Shown one piece after another: positions 31,701 through 43,641 of a stretch of 64,000 nt of DNA. The translations under genes and the position numbers were made by a program. The notes beneath the pieces were generated by a model. That model ran no database searches and was not told the DNA's origin. It saw nothing but the letters and a program-made list of their open reading frames with translations. Positions within the stretch are counted from its first letter, which is position 1, and each line of letters begins with the position of its first letter. Origin of the DNA: Ottelia alismoides (Eukaryota > Streptophyta > Magnoliopsida > Alismatales > Hydrocharitaceae); the NCBI GenBank assembly GCA_037367405.1, contig JAZKJV010008872.1, positions 124,001 through 188,000 of the forward strand, in the 5' to 3' direction.

Positions 31701-32405
31701 CAAGACTTCTCCAAGATTGCCCGACCGTTAACTGAATTGTTAGGCAAAGACATCGAGTTCGTTTTAAATGATAAATGTCTTCATGCCTTCCTCACACTTA
31801 AAGAAAAGATAATCAATGCTCCTGTCCTACAGTCTCCTGATTGGTCTCTACCCTTTGAGATCATGACGGATGCATCAGATTTTGCGGTCGGGGCTGTATT
31901 AGGGCAGAGGAGGAATGGACTTCCCATAGCTATACACTATGCCAGCAAGACCTTAGATGATGCGCAGAGAAACTACACAGTAACAGAGAAAGAGATGTTG
32001 GCAGTAGTGTTTGCACTAGACAAATTTCGTTCTTACTTACTTGGCTCAAAGATCACAGTTTATACAGACCACTCAGCTATCAGATTTTTGATGGAAAAGA
32101 AGGATGCCAAGGCACGCCTTCTTAGATGGATTCTTTTACTCCAAGAATTCGATTTGGATATCAAGGATAAACCTGGAGTAAAGAATGTGGTAGCTGATCA
32201 CCTCTCCCGATTACAGTCAAATCAGCCTTCAGATGAGTACACGCCAGAGATCGCAGAGAGATTTCCAGACGAAAGTATCTTTGCGGTGACAGAACTTCCG
32301 TGGTATGCAGATATAGTGAACTTTCTGGTCACACAGAAAAGTCCTCAAGGTTGGCCGAAGAACAGAGTTGAGAAACTCGTGTCTGAGTCACGATACTACC
32401 ATTGA
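31701..32405 (+). pseudogene. E2 RNase H domain
   Basis: RNase H of the Ty3/gypsy type: FEIMTDASDFAVGAVLGQRR (first Asp), YTVTEKEMLAVVFALDKFRS (Glu), ITVYTDHSAIRFLM (Asp) and [13 protein letters not shown] (C-terminal Asp). It removes the RNA template. The frame closes with TGA at 32403-32405, where E1 has TGG (Trp), a G-to-A change. The integrase continues in the same frame after it. Confidence 0.93.
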
Positions 32406-33596
32406 GAGGATCCGATTCTTTTTCGCGAAGGACCGGATTGCGTTTACAGGCGATGTATTCCTCAAGAGGAATATAATAGTGTTCTCACTTTGTGTCATTC
32501 TCTAGAATCAGGAGGACATCATTCAGAGAAGAGGACAGCGCAGAAGGTACTACAGAGCGGATTATGGTGGCCGACTCTTACCAGAGATGCTTGCACATTC
32601 GTGAAGAGTTGTCCAGAATGTCAGAGAGCTGTAGGGACAATCAGTGCTAGAGATGCGATGCCGATGCGACCCGTCATTATTTGCGAGATCTTTGATGCAT
32701 GGGGCATAGATTTTATGGGACCGTTCCCTTCTAGCAGCGGCTTTGAGTACATCCTTCTCGCTGTAGATTATGTTAGCAGATGGGTGGAGGCTATACCCGC
32801 ACGAACCGCAGACAGTAAGACCGTTTGCAAGTTCCTAAGGGAACATATCATTTCGCGGTTCGGAATCCCTCGTATTCTTATCTCTGATGGGGGTAGCCAT
32901 TTCATTAATAAGGAGGTGAAAAAGCTAGTGAAACAATACCGCATCGATCACAGAGTAGATTCTCCTTACCAACCACAAACGAATGGCATGGCCGAAGTTT
33001 CAAATAGGGAGGTAAAATCTATTCTCCAGAAGTTAGTACGACCGGATAGGAAGAATTGGTCACTTCTTCTAGACCAAGTTCTTTGGGCTTATCGTACTGC
33101 ATATAAGACTCCCTTAGGTACTTCACCATTCAGGCTAGTTTATGGAAAGCCGTGCCACTTGCCCGTAGAGATCATGCATAAATCTGAGTGGGCAATTCGA
33201 GAAATTTTGATGGATATGCAGAAAGCAGGAGCCAAGAGGAAGATAGATCTGAATGAGTTGGTAGAAATCCGCAACCAAGCATACGAGAACACACTGATCT
33301 ATAAGGACAAAGTGAAGAAATGGCATGACAGACACATCCGACACAAGAGCTTTGTCCCTGGGCAGAAAGTCTGGTTGTTCAATGCAAGGCTGAGAATTTT
33401 TCCCGGCAAATTGAAAAGCAAGTGGGAAGGACCGTACATAGTCAGAACGGTGCACGACAATGGCAGTATTGCGATATCAGATGTGTCACCTGGTGCAGAA
33501 CCGTTCGTGGTTAACGGGCAGATGCTGAAGCATTTTGTAGAGACCACTGATCATCTGGCCCGAACTGAAGTGATCTATTTTGTACAGGAATCATAA
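32406..33596 (+). pseudogene. E2 integrase domain
   Basis: The zinc finger is visible: H in [15 protein letters not shown] and CPECQRAVG, with [15 protein letters not shown] between. The core has [20 protein letters not shown] (first Asp), [20 protein letters not shown] (second Asp) and [20 protein letters not shown] (Glu). The C-terminal part has [20 protein letters not shown] and SKWEGPYIVR. There is no chromodomain, as expected for Athila. The frame ends with TAA at 33594-33596. As a segment it is intact, but no upstream start would make it. Confidence 0.93.
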
Positions 33597-33702
33597 TCAT
33601 TCTTTTACTTCTTTCAGTACAAATCCTTTTGAGCCATTCGGGAGATTCACAACACTTGTATATTCTTCATAGACCACAATCGTCCCCGTTTTTGCTCGTC
33701 TT

Positions 33703-34118
33703 CTATGCTTAGGATACCAGATCCTAAGTATAGGGGGGACCGATTGTCCGCTGATTCACGTTTTATTTTTGTACTAATTCTTTTGTATAGCCATTCTTTT
33801 TCAAGAATCACTGATCCCCAATTTTTGGCGACATTCTTTTTATACTTAGGATGCCTTATCCTAAGTATAGGGGGGACCGAGTGATTTTGATGATTTCGTA
33901 TTCCTTCCTTTTGATTTCTTCGTTATTTATCCTTTTCATTCAGTCATCCTGTTTTTGCTCTCTCATAATACTTACGATGAGCAGATCGTAAGTATAGGGG
34001 GGGTTGACTGACTTGTCATCGATATATCTTTTTCACCCACTTTTACTTAGCACGAGTTATGCCCTCCTTTTTCTCTTTTGACACTATGAGGACATAGCTC
34101 AAGCTAAGTATAGGGGGG
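33703..34118 (+). repeat. Array of four hairpin/PPT-like units (E2)
   Basis: Unit 1: 33703-33738. Unit 2: 33841-33875, arms TATACTTAGGAT and ATCCTAAGTATA, loop GCCTT, then GGGGGG. Unit 3: 33968-34003, arms ATACTTACGAT and ATCGTAAGTAT. Unit 4: 34045-34118, arms ACTTAGC and GCTAAGT around a longer inner stem (GAGTTATG with CATAGCTC). Each right arm ends in AGTATAGGGGGG, the same word as the PPT at 35695. Units 2 and 3 differ by a swapped G-C/C-G pair. Confidence 0.92.
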
Positions 34119-35694
34119 TTCGTATATATTGTATATATACTTTCGGTCATAACTCGTACTTTATGTATTTTCTATATCTATAAAATCCATAAAAAGTAGG
34201 TACGGGTTAATTTAAAATACACTCTCTTATAAAATCCTGGTAAATAAGTAAAATATACTTAAAATTTGTAATTAAAAACTTGTAATTAAAAATTTATACT
34301 TAAAATATGTATAATACTTATTTAAAATCCTATGTATTAAAATTTGTATAAAAGCCATTCAACCCTTGTAAAATACTCTGTAGATAAAATTTGTAAAATA
34401 CATCAGATATTTAACTTAAATAAAATTTATCTTGTAAAATTTGTAAATAAAACTCTGTTTATAAAAATCATAAAATCCATAAAAAATACAAAATCCTAAA
34501 ATTTGTAAAAATTACAAAATCCTTAAAATCCAGAAAAATGAGTAAAATCCAGAAAATAGACTTCACAAAAACATGGTTGCATTTGCATTCGCATTTTTCA
34601 GAATAAGTTTGATTTCCGGGACTAAGGACTGAGTCTAGTCTGAAGGATGGAGCTTGATTACGGCCTTTAACTCTCATTGTAAGGAGCCTGATTAGGAACT
34701 GGATTTTAGACTCTTCAGGTCTGGTGACTTAAATCTTTGAGTTCCGTAAGACTATATTCGGGAAATCAAGTCATCTGAGCTTAAGTAGACCACTTGGAGT
34801 CATCCGTACAACTCTTCACCAGTGAACCAACTTTGAACACATGCACTCTGCACTTAGCTCAACTCGCATGGAGTTCCGAAGGACAGTACACCTTGGTAGT
34901 GCATTCTTATCCTTATCTTTGCAGCATTGACGTCTAAAGACGGGAGAGATTGGGGTTGCGATAGTTGCTTCGGATGAGGGAAGGATCTGCTGACACAATT
35001 TTTCTAAGACCTCAAAAAATGGACGGATTAAAAAGATTCTATAACCGTCGAGGCACAAGAGATGAATGCAGTGCAAGCAAATTACAAAGTCAACACAAAG
35101 CAGAAGCCACCAAATAAGACCAAACTGGTCAAAGCTTCCACCAAATATGCCTGCACATCTTAGTGGAGACTCAGCTACACCGGATGGGCTTCACAAGGAG
35201 ATGCGTCTACACTGGTCGCACTCCACTTCTTTTCTCATTCTTCTAACTTCTCCCTATATTCGATTGTGGACATAGCAGAACTGAACTCAGAAGGGAATAC
35301 CTCCCTCCCCGAGGAAAGAGTAGCAAGATGAGGAAGCCATAGGAGTGTATAGCCGGGATTGACGGTTTCTTCGGTTCTCTAAGCAGGAAGAGCTAAATCA
35401 ATTCACACACTGTACAAGTTGACTTCAAGGATGATAGAGTTTGCGATATGAATAAGTGAGTCTGAACTAGCCGATGAAGTGATCTCAAGTAAGGATTATG
35501 GAACTTGAAGACTGTTGAGGATGAAATCCTAATCCTAGTTAAGGTTCCGACAAAATGCTTATTTCACGCCCGATCGAGCTCTATCCTTTGTCTGTTCTCA
35601 TGAATTGGTTTAGGAAAACAAATTCATTCTAACTTTCTTTCTTTTCCACTTACTCTTTCAAAATAAGTGTTTGCTAAGGGACTAGCAAAGTTTA

Positions 35695-35706
35695 AGTATA
35701 GGGGGT
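35695..35706 (+). promoter_or_regulatory. E2 polypurine tract
   Basis: AGTATAGGGGGT immediately before TGATGAATCC of the 3' LTR; primes plus-strand DNA synthesis. Confidence 0.85.
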
Positions 35707-38312
35707 TGATGAATCCATGATTCATTAATTTTTCTGTCGCATTTTGTCTTAAAACCCTTAACAAATACATGTAAATACTCACTAATTCTCATACTTTAAC
35801 AAAACTCCATTCATTTGTAAATATTCACTTTTAACCACTAAATTCATGTAAATAAATAAAGAACCAGAAAAAGAAAGAAAAAGGCATGTGGAATATATGT
35901 ATATATATGTAATATGACTTAAACTATAAATATAACTGTAAGATATATTTATAGCCTAACCCCCGAGACCAAGTCAGCATGGATTGGTCGACAAACCAAT
36001 AAGTAGGGGGAGATAAGGAAAGAAAACCAATAAAAATAATCTATCTCATGTATATACATTCTTCACTATTTATAAATAAATACAAAACTTCAGAGAATTT
36101 TAATTATTTCATCTTAACTTATTCTTCACCAAATCTTTCTCCTAATTATTCATAAAAATGTAGATAAAAATATAAAAATAAGTTAAAAATATTACCCTGT
36201 AAATATGCCAAGAAATCCAGCTTACAAATTGTCAAAATCTCAACTTCCGAACATCATAACTTCCTCATACGAACTCCAATTTCACTCTACTTAGCTTTAA
36301 AGTTCATAAAATAATATTGTCTAATTAATAAAGGTGATTTCACTGAATTCGGAGTCCGTTTGCAAAAAGTCGGTTTTGGGACCAAAAGACAAAGGGGTTT
36401 CTGGGCTATTTATTTTATGTAACACACCTTATTTATTATTTTCTTAATTTTATAATTTTTAAATTATTTCATGATCCTCTAGTTTTACCATAAATTATTT
36501 CATAATTTTTGGAGACTATTTATTATTTTTATAAAATCAAATACACTAAAATATAGGTATATTTGACCTATAGAGACACTTCATCTATTTATTAAAATAT
36601 GTAGATTAAGTCATAAAAATCCATAAAAATTCGTACAAGTCTTATTTAATGCCTTAATCATTAATAAAATATAAAATTAATTTTTACTTAATTATTTATT
36701 AAATTAAAAATTCAAAACCTATTTATTAATACATATTTATTAATAAAATATTTATATTTGAAATAATATTTATTATTTATTAAAAGTAATTATACTATAA
36801 TTTAGAAAATAAAATTATTTACATTTCTTGTATTTATACCTATTTAAAATAACGTCATCTTCTATTTTATATTTAATTTATAGCTTATTTATACTTCTGG
36901 GCCAACCAGGTGCTGACACGTGTCAGCACCTGGAGCCTTCTTCCTCAAGAAGGTCTGCCGACCTTCTGTTCCAACTGCCCGACTTCATGGATTTTTCCCG
37001 CGCGCTTCGCGAACCTTCCAACTCATCTAAGCCCTCCATTCCCTACTCCTAACAACCCTCTAACTCGCCGTCCCTTCGATTCACCTTGGGGCCCAAGCAA
37101 ACTTCCTATTTAAAGCCCCCAAGGTCGGCCATTAACAACCATCTTCTTCCACCTTCAGCTACCAAGCTCCAGGTTGTTCGACTACCTAACTTTCTCCCTC
37201 GATTCCAACCTAACCCGGAGGTGACAGCTCCATTTGGAGGACTCGCGAGGAGGAGGGATAGTCGCAGAAGAGATCCAAGGCGGAGCTTCGCCTTGAACCG
37301 CCGCCACGCGCCGCGTACAGCTCCGGCAAGGTCAACCGTCGAGCAGCTTCTTCCAGGTCATACACCCGGAATTTCCATAGACCACTTCCTCCATTTTGCT
37401 ATTTTCTTTCTCGAGCATCGTGCCACGAGTAGCGTGGCTAATCACGCATTTAGTTAGCCTAATTACCCTTCTTTAACGCCACATCAAAACTTTCTTTAGA
37501 ATCGATTCACATTCATCTCAAATCATTCATCGAATCGTCGTCTTTTTCGCATCTGGACATTTGGCTGGAAATGTATGCATTTTCTTCACACTTTGAAGCT
37601 TAACTTCTTAATATCTCGGCCGATTCCATGAGAATCGAGCACAGCATTTGATTAATTGCAGGTCCAGGTCCATCGCTTGCCATTCATTTGGATCGGAAAT
37701 ATCCTCAACGTCATCAAAATCGTGCTCGAATTTGGAGCTCCAGAACAACTCTCAAGCACCAGTGCCGAGACCACCTCCTTCATCGGGCCACCGCCATCGC
37801 TCGGAGCACCGCCATCACCAACTCCACCGCGGGCGAGCTCGAGGGGTGGAGGAGCCACCCCTCTGGCCCCGCAGGCGAGCCCAAGACGCCGGAGGACGGC
37901 CGGGAAAAGTCGGAGAAGAGAGCCCGTCAGCCAGAGCTCCAACAACCCCAAGAACGCCTCGACGCACAGTTTGCCGACACGTGTCAGAGCCAGAACCGTC
38001 CGATCGCGGCCGAAACGTTTTAATCGCAGCCGTTGAGTGCGAAACGGTGGAAATTTTGCTACATAAGCCCAGCCAAGTTCCAGAATTTCAACCCGCCTTC
38101 CAGACTTTTAATAATTACAATTAGGTCCCTCCGCAGGGACCTAAGTGTAAGAGTTTGTTATTTTTCTTGCAGAACAGTCCTTTTTGGACCTTTTTGAGAA
38201 CAAATTTTAATTAGTTTTTTTTACGCTTATGCCCCTGGGCTGTAGGGGCTGTATCTTGTCCATTTGACCTCAGATTTTGACGATTCTTGAGGGGTAGTTA
38301 CACAACTACCCC
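35707..38312 (+). repeat. E2 3' LTR, truncated at its 3' end
   Basis: 2,606 bp aligned with 23665-26272. The palindrome is at 36906-36933 and the TATA-like box at 37107-37114. It stops at ACAACTACCCC, exactly at the end of the 3' arm of a hairpin (GGGGTAGTT ACAC AACTACCCC), and continues directly as E1 gag (GCAGCCACCACATC). Confidence 0.95.
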
Positions 38313-39189
38313 GCAGCCACCACATCACCGAGAGCATCACAAGGTGGCGAATATAGCAGACTCTGAATCCAACACCAACATGAGCTTCATTGGTGAGAAA
38401 TTAACATTGGTGGATGTGATTCATAAGCAAGTCCAGGATCTGCAGCCGCTGCGAGAGTTGGAGAAACTCTCATCTCTACCTCAGCAGCTGAGTGATCTTT
38501 CGAAGAAGGTCTCTGATCTTCAACTTCAGTACCAGCAGAATCAGACTTCTTCACAGCCAGCACGGAGGATCGCACCCGCTCCACCCACCCGTCAGATACA
38601 ATATGTTCAGAGCGAGCCTGAGATTCCGCAGATTGATTGGCATGAGGATCAGTCTCATGCCAATGCTGGCCAGGTCATCAGCACTGCAGCAATGGAGGTG
38701 GAGCCGCAAGCCACTTTCGAGATCAATGGGATTTGGTATACTCCAGTTCAGCAGCCGAGTATACCGAATCATCAGCAGCAGCAGCCATACGGTCATCCGC
38801 AGCATGGACGTCCGCAATTCCAGCACCGCCAGAATTTCACGCCGCCGCAGTCTCATCCGAACGTCTACCATCAGAGACCGCAACCTACTTATCAACACCC
38901 TGCTCAGTTTTCACCGAATTATCCTTTTCAGTAGCCGCAACAATCTTCCTCTACACCACAGCGCTACTCCCAGCCGTCCACCTCTCAGCACTTCACGCCA
39001 AAGCAGGAGAGAGGAGCAAGCCAGGGCCACCATACCGAACCAGAGATGTCTTCACAGGCCCAGGCGCTCAACCAGATCATGGACATGCTCAGCACGCTCC
39101 AGATTGCACATAAGACAGAGATGGAGCAGGTTAACCGTCGTCTAGACGAGTTAACCGTGCCAAAGACCACTCTCCCAGCCCAGCCTTAG
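38313..39189 (+). pseudogene. E1 gag, 3' part
   Basis: E1 gag resumes at PQPPHHREHHKVANI, at the position of E2 29094. It continues through LPQQLSDLSKKVSDLQLQYQ and a Gln/Pro/His-rich region. The TAG at 38932-38934 looks like a mutated Gln codon (PFQ-stop-PQQSSS). The tail has a heptad-like helix (LNQIMDMLSTLQIAHKTEME, then QVNRRLDELTV). The gag stop is TAG at 39187-39189, followed at once by the pol ATG in the same frame. No zinc knuckle is seen. Confidence 0.9.
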
Positions 39190-40730
39190 ATGAATCCGAA
39201 CAACAAGAGGAGGCATCCAGATCAGGTAGATACTACAGGTAAGATCTCGTTTCCTGAATTTTTATCTAACTTCATTCGTCTCAGGAGCGGTAGATCACCG
39301 CAAACACCTACTGGAGAGGAGAGGGAACCAGAGGAGTACGAGCATGATCCGAATGCCGAGGAGGAGAAACCGCAAGAGGATGAGGATGTAGAATCGAGAG
39401 ATGGGAGCAATGCCAACAGTTCAGATATGGATACTGGCGACTCAGACGATGATATCACGCCAGATCAGGCAGAATCCCCAGAGAAAAACATTTCTTCCCC
39501 TGTCTTAGAGAGTTTTGTAAATAATTCTGAGACTCTCGATGTACAAGCTGATTCCAATGATTTCAATAAAAGTTCTGATTTTCTGACTCCTGACTTTATT
39601 CCTTTTCCCGATGCTTTGTTTGGAAAAGGAAAGAAAAAGACCAAAAATAATCTTGAATCTCCACAATTTGAAAAGTTGCTCAAAGATCATATCTTTCTGA
39701 AGATCCTGCTCCATGATGCCTTAGATCAATTTCCTACGCTTAAGAATCAATTGAAAAACAGATGCACCACGCGTAGGAAAAAGAGATCCCGAACAGAAAA
39801 GCATGTTTTGACTAAGGCTACATCCTGTGCGATACAGAATAAGCTTCCAAAGAAGAAGAAAGACTCAGGTGCACATTATGTCAGATGCGAGATCGCAAAA
39901 GCCGAATTCGATCGCACTCTATTAGATAACGGTTCCTCGATCAATCTTATACCCGCTTCCTTACTCGAGAAACTCGAGTTAGGTCCTCTTTAAAAATCCC
40001 GTGCGATTCTTCAGTTTGCTGATAGATCCGTAAAGAGACCTAAGGGTATACTTAGGAACGTTATCGTAACCGTGCAGGGTCTGCAATTCCCCGTAGATTT
40101 TACGGTTCTAGAGATGAATTGCCCTGCACAGTTACACCTTGCCCCGATCATTCTCGGGAGGCCTTTTCTACAGACCGCAAAGGCTCTCTTCGATTATGAT
40201 ACAGGGAAGGTATCTTTTCGCGCCGAGGGCGAAAAGGTACATATAGAGATGGCGAGAGAATCAAATACTTCCAGTGATGCATCTTCAGATTTTCTGAGTT
40301 CTTTAGCCTCCTGCGATTACATGGATGAGGTTCGCCTTGACGACCTCGAAAGATACCAGGTAGAGACCCAAGAATGTTTGACAGAGGACGGGTCTGAGAC
40401 TTTAGGAGGAAGCTCTTCCGATGGAACTTTATATTTTAGTCTGGATGATGATGAGCAAAGGGATCAGACTTTTGAGGATATTAATGCAGATCTTTCAGAT
40501 TCAGAGAGTATACATAATTCCTCCATCTCAGATGAATCAGAATTTTATCTAGTTGACTTATTCTCTTCTGATCATTCTGAGGAGTCGGATGATGTCTCGA
40601 ACATCTTCTGTAGTCCGACTTTAGAGCACATTGAGATGGTGAATAATCAGAATGCAGACACATCACCTACCGACACAAATCCCCATACAGATATAGATGA
40701 TGTTGCAGCAGATCCAGATACTACCTTGTC
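39190..40730 (+). pseudogene. E1 pol: N-terminal region, protease and acidic linker
   Basis: ATG at 39190 (MNPNNKRRHPDQVDTTGK), next to the gag stop and in the gag frame. An N-terminal block NFIRLRSGRSPQ and an acidic stretch come first, then LLHDALDQFPTLKNQLKNR and the basic TTRRKKRSRTEK. The retropepsin has FDRTLLDNGSSINLIPASLL, then a TAA at 39991-39993 (TAC in E2), QFADRSVKRPKGILRN, VDFTVLEMNCPAQL and APIILGRPFL. The Asp/Ser-rich linker follows. The N-terminal block is missing from E2 but partly kept in E3 (FVILRSGRKPTGN). Confidence 0.92.
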
Positions 40731-42141
40731 AGAACTCAAGACTTTGCCACCAAACATGAAATATGCCTTCCTTGCGGGTCCACATCAGCAGTTTCCGGTC
40801 ATTATCAGCTCAACTTTGACCGATGATCAAGAATCTCGTCTGATGGAGATTCTAGAAAGAAACCACAAGGCTATTGGGTGGACTGTATCCGATCTCCGCG
40901 GGATTAATCCTGCTTTGTGTTCACATCACATCTATCTCGATCATGACAGCAAACCCTCCAGAGAGTTTCAGCGTAGGCTGAATCCGGTTTTACGAGAAGT
41001 TGTCAAGAAAGAGATCACGAAATGGTGTGATGCAGGGTTCATTTATCCTATCTCCAACTCCGAATGGGTTAGCCCATTACATGTTGTCCCGAAGAAGTCG
41101 GGAATTCAGATGGTGAAAAATGAGAGTGGAGAGGAGATTCCAAAGAGAGTAACCACGTCGTGGCGAGTATGTGTTGATTACAGGAAACTTAACACCGCGA
41201 CGAAGAAGGACCACTTCCCTTTGCCTTTCATAGACCAGGTCATCGAACGGTTGGCAGGGAAGGGGTACTTCTGTTTCCTTGACGGTTACTCCGGATACAA
41301 CCAGGTATCAATTGCTCCTGAAGACCAGGAGAAAACCACCTTCACTTGTCCGTTTGGCACGTATGCCTTTAGACGGATGCCCTTTGGATTGTGCAACGCT
41401 CCCGCAACTTTCCAGAGGTGCATGCTCGCTATTTTTGCGGATATGGTCGGTGATTTTCTAGAGGTTTTTATGGATGACTTTTCGGTCTATGGTGAGTCAT
41501 TTGACGATTGTTTAGCGCACCTAGACCAGGTTTTGAAAAAGTGTTGTGAGGTAGATCTCGTTCTGTCATGGGAAAAGAGCCATTTTATGGTTACTCATGG
41601 GATCGTGTTGGGGCACGTCATCTCCCAGCGAGGCATGGAGGTTGACCCTGCCAAGGTGGACGTCATCAAGAAACTCGAGCTACCATCCAACATCAAACAG
41701 TTACGGTCATTTCTGGGGCACGTCGGCTTTTATCGACGGTTTATTCAAGACTTCTCCAAGATTGCCCAACCGTTAACTGAATTGTTAGGCAAAGACATCG
41801 AGTTCGTTTTAAATGATAAATGTCTTCATGCCTTCCTCACACTTAAAGAAAAGATAATCAGTGCTCCTGTCCTACAGCCGCCTGATTGGTCTCTACCCTT
41901 CGAGATCATGACGGATGCATCAGATTTTGCGGTCAGGGCTGTATTAGGACAGAGGAGGAATGGACTTCCCATCGCTATTCACTATGCCAGCAAGACCTTA
42001 GATGATGCTCAGAGGAATTACACAGTAACAGAGAAAGAGATGTTGGCAGTAGTGTTTGCACTAGACAAATTTCGATCTTACTTACTTGGCTCCAAGATCA
42101 CAGTCTATACAGACCACTCAGCTATCAGATTTTTGATGTAA
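40731..42141 (+). pseudogene. E1 RT and RNase H domains
   Basis: Same order and motifs as E2: SEWVSPLHVVPKKSG, WRVCVDYRKLNTATKKDHFP, CFLDGYSGYNQVSIAPEDQE, the catalytic EVFMDDFSVYG near 41460-41490, GHVGFYRRFIQDF, MTDASDFAVRAVLGQRR and VYTDHSAIRFLM. The RNase H Gly in AVGAVLG is Arg here. TAA at 42139-42141 replaces a Glu codon (GAA in E2) in RFLMEKKDAK, so RNase H is cut just before its end. Confidence 0.93.
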
Positions 42142-43641
42142 AAGAAGGATGCCAAGGCACGCCTTCTTAGATGGATTCTTTTACTCCAAGAATTCGATTT
42201 GGATATCAAGGATAAACCTGGAGTAAAGAATGTTGTAGCTGATCACCTCTCCCGATTACAGTCAAATCAGCCTTCAGATGAGTACACGCCAGAGATCGCA
42301 GAGAGATTTCCAGACGAGAGTATCTTTGCGGTGACAGAACTTCCGTGGTATGCAGATATAGTGAACTTTCTGGTCACACAGAAAAGTCCTCAAGGTTGGC
42401 CGAAGAACAGAGTTGAGAAACTCGTGTCTGAGTCACGATACTACCATTGGGAGGATCCGATTCTTTTTTGCGAAGGACCGGATTGCGTTTACAGGCGATG
42501 TATTCCTCAAGAGCAATATAATAGTGTCCTCACTTTGTGTCATTCTCTAGAATCAGGAGGACATCATTCAGGGAAGAGGACAGCGCAGAAGGTACTACAG
42601 AGCGGATTATGGTGGCCGACTCTTACCAGAGATGCTTGCACATTCGTGAAGAGTTGTCCAGAGTGTCAGAGAGCTGTAGGGACAGTCAGTGCCAGAGATG
42701 CGATGCCGATGCGACCCGTCATTATTTGCGAGATCTTTGACGCATGGGGCATAGATTTTATGGGACTGTTCCCTTCTAGCAGCGGCTTTGAGTACATCCT
42801 TCTCGCTGTAGATTATATTAGCAGATGGGTGGAGGCTATACCCGCACGAACCGCAGACAGTAGGACCGTTTGCAAGTTCCTAAGGGAACATATCATTTCG
42901 CGGTTCGGAATCCCTCGCATTCTTATCTCTGATGAGGGTAGCCATTTCATTAATAAGGAGGTGAAAAAGCTAGTGAAACAATACAGCATCGATCACAGAG
43001 TAGCTTCTCCTTACCACCCGCAGACGAATGGCATGGCTGAAATTTCAAATAGGGAGGTAAAATCAATTCTCCAGAAGTTAGTACGACCGGATAGGAAGAA
43101 CTGGTCACTTCTTCTAGACCAAGTTCTTTGGGCTTATCGTACTGCATATAAGACTCCCTTAGGTGCTTCACCATTCAGGCTAGTTTATGGAAAGCCGTGC
43201 CACTTACCCGTAGAGATCATGCACAAATCTGAGTGGGCAATTCGAGAAATTTTGATGGATATGCAGAAAGCAGGAGCCAAAAGGAAGATAGATCTGAATG
43301 AGCTGGTAGAAATCCGCAACCAAGCATACGAGAACACACTGATCTATAAGGACAAAGTGAAGAAATGGCATGACAGACACATCCGACACAAGAGCTTTGT
43401 CCCTGGGCAGAAAGTATGGTTGTTCAATGCAAGGTTGAGAATTTTTCCCGGCAAATTGAAAAGCAAGTGGGAAGGACCGTTCATAGTCAGAACGGTGCAC
43501 GACAATGGCAGTATTGCGATATCAGATGTGTCACCTGGTGCAGAACCGTTCGTGGTTAACGGGCAGATGCTGAAGCACTTCGTAGAGACTACTGATCATC
43601 TGGCCCGTATTGAAGCAATCTATTTTGTACAGGAATCATGA
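42142..43641 (+). pseudogene. E1 RNase H tail and integrase
   Basis: The frame continues with [20 protein letters not shown] and [12 protein letters not shown]. The integrase has a zinc finger ([24 protein letters not shown]), the core [32 protein letters not shown] and the Glu in [15 protein letters not shown], and the C-terminal [17 protein letters not shown]. It has the common HPQTNG where E2 has QPQTNG. The frame ends in TGA at 43639-43641. There is no chromodomain. Confidence 0.93.

Larger units (their letters stand above)
33597..35706 (+). other. E2 3' non-coding region between pol and 3' LTR
   Basis: 2.1 kb without an env-like ORF. The first 0.5 kb holds four PPT-like hairpins. At 34200-34560 is an AT-rich tract of degenerate TTGTAAAAT/ATAAAATCC words. 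From 34570 to 35690 the sequence is of mixed composition and very similar in E1. Minus-strand frames (34468-34677, 34816-35076) occur in both copies but have no recognisable domain. Confidence 0.8.
23665..38312 (+). mobile_element. E2: Athila (Ty3/gypsy) element inserted in E1 gag
   Basis: 5' LTR 23665-26795, Asp-tRNA PBS 26799-26816, leader, gag 27981-29573, pol to 33596, non-coding 3' region with PPT-like hairpins, PPT, and a 3' LTR from 35707 truncated at 38312. The end of the 3' LTR (about 525 bp), the right target duplication and part of E1 gag are lost in one deletion. The two E2 LTRs differ at only about fifteen positions over the shared 2.6 kb by eye, fewer than the E1 LTRs, as expected for the younger inner element. 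Two nonsense codons and one 0.8-kb internal deletion disable it. Confidence 0.93.

Noticed and set aside
34200..34560. AT-rich tract as a possible matrix-attachment or origin sequence
   Set aside because: The composition is suggestive, but the same tract appears at the same place in E1, E3 and E4, so it is an element component; there is no evidence for attachment or replication.
34816..35076. 86-codon minus-strand frame also present in E1 (44858-45118)
   Set aside because: The two copies are so recent that shared openness carries little information, and no domain is recognisable.
33597..35706. Search for an env-like ORF between integrase and 3' LTR in E1/E2, as reported for some Athila elements
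   Set aside because: No frame longer than about 86 codons, no signal peptide or membrane segment; hairpins and AT-rich words fill the space.
38287..38330. Apparent start of gag with MRGSYTTTPQPPHHR
   Set aside because: The first residues are E2 LTR sequence joined by deletion to E1 gag; it is not a real start.
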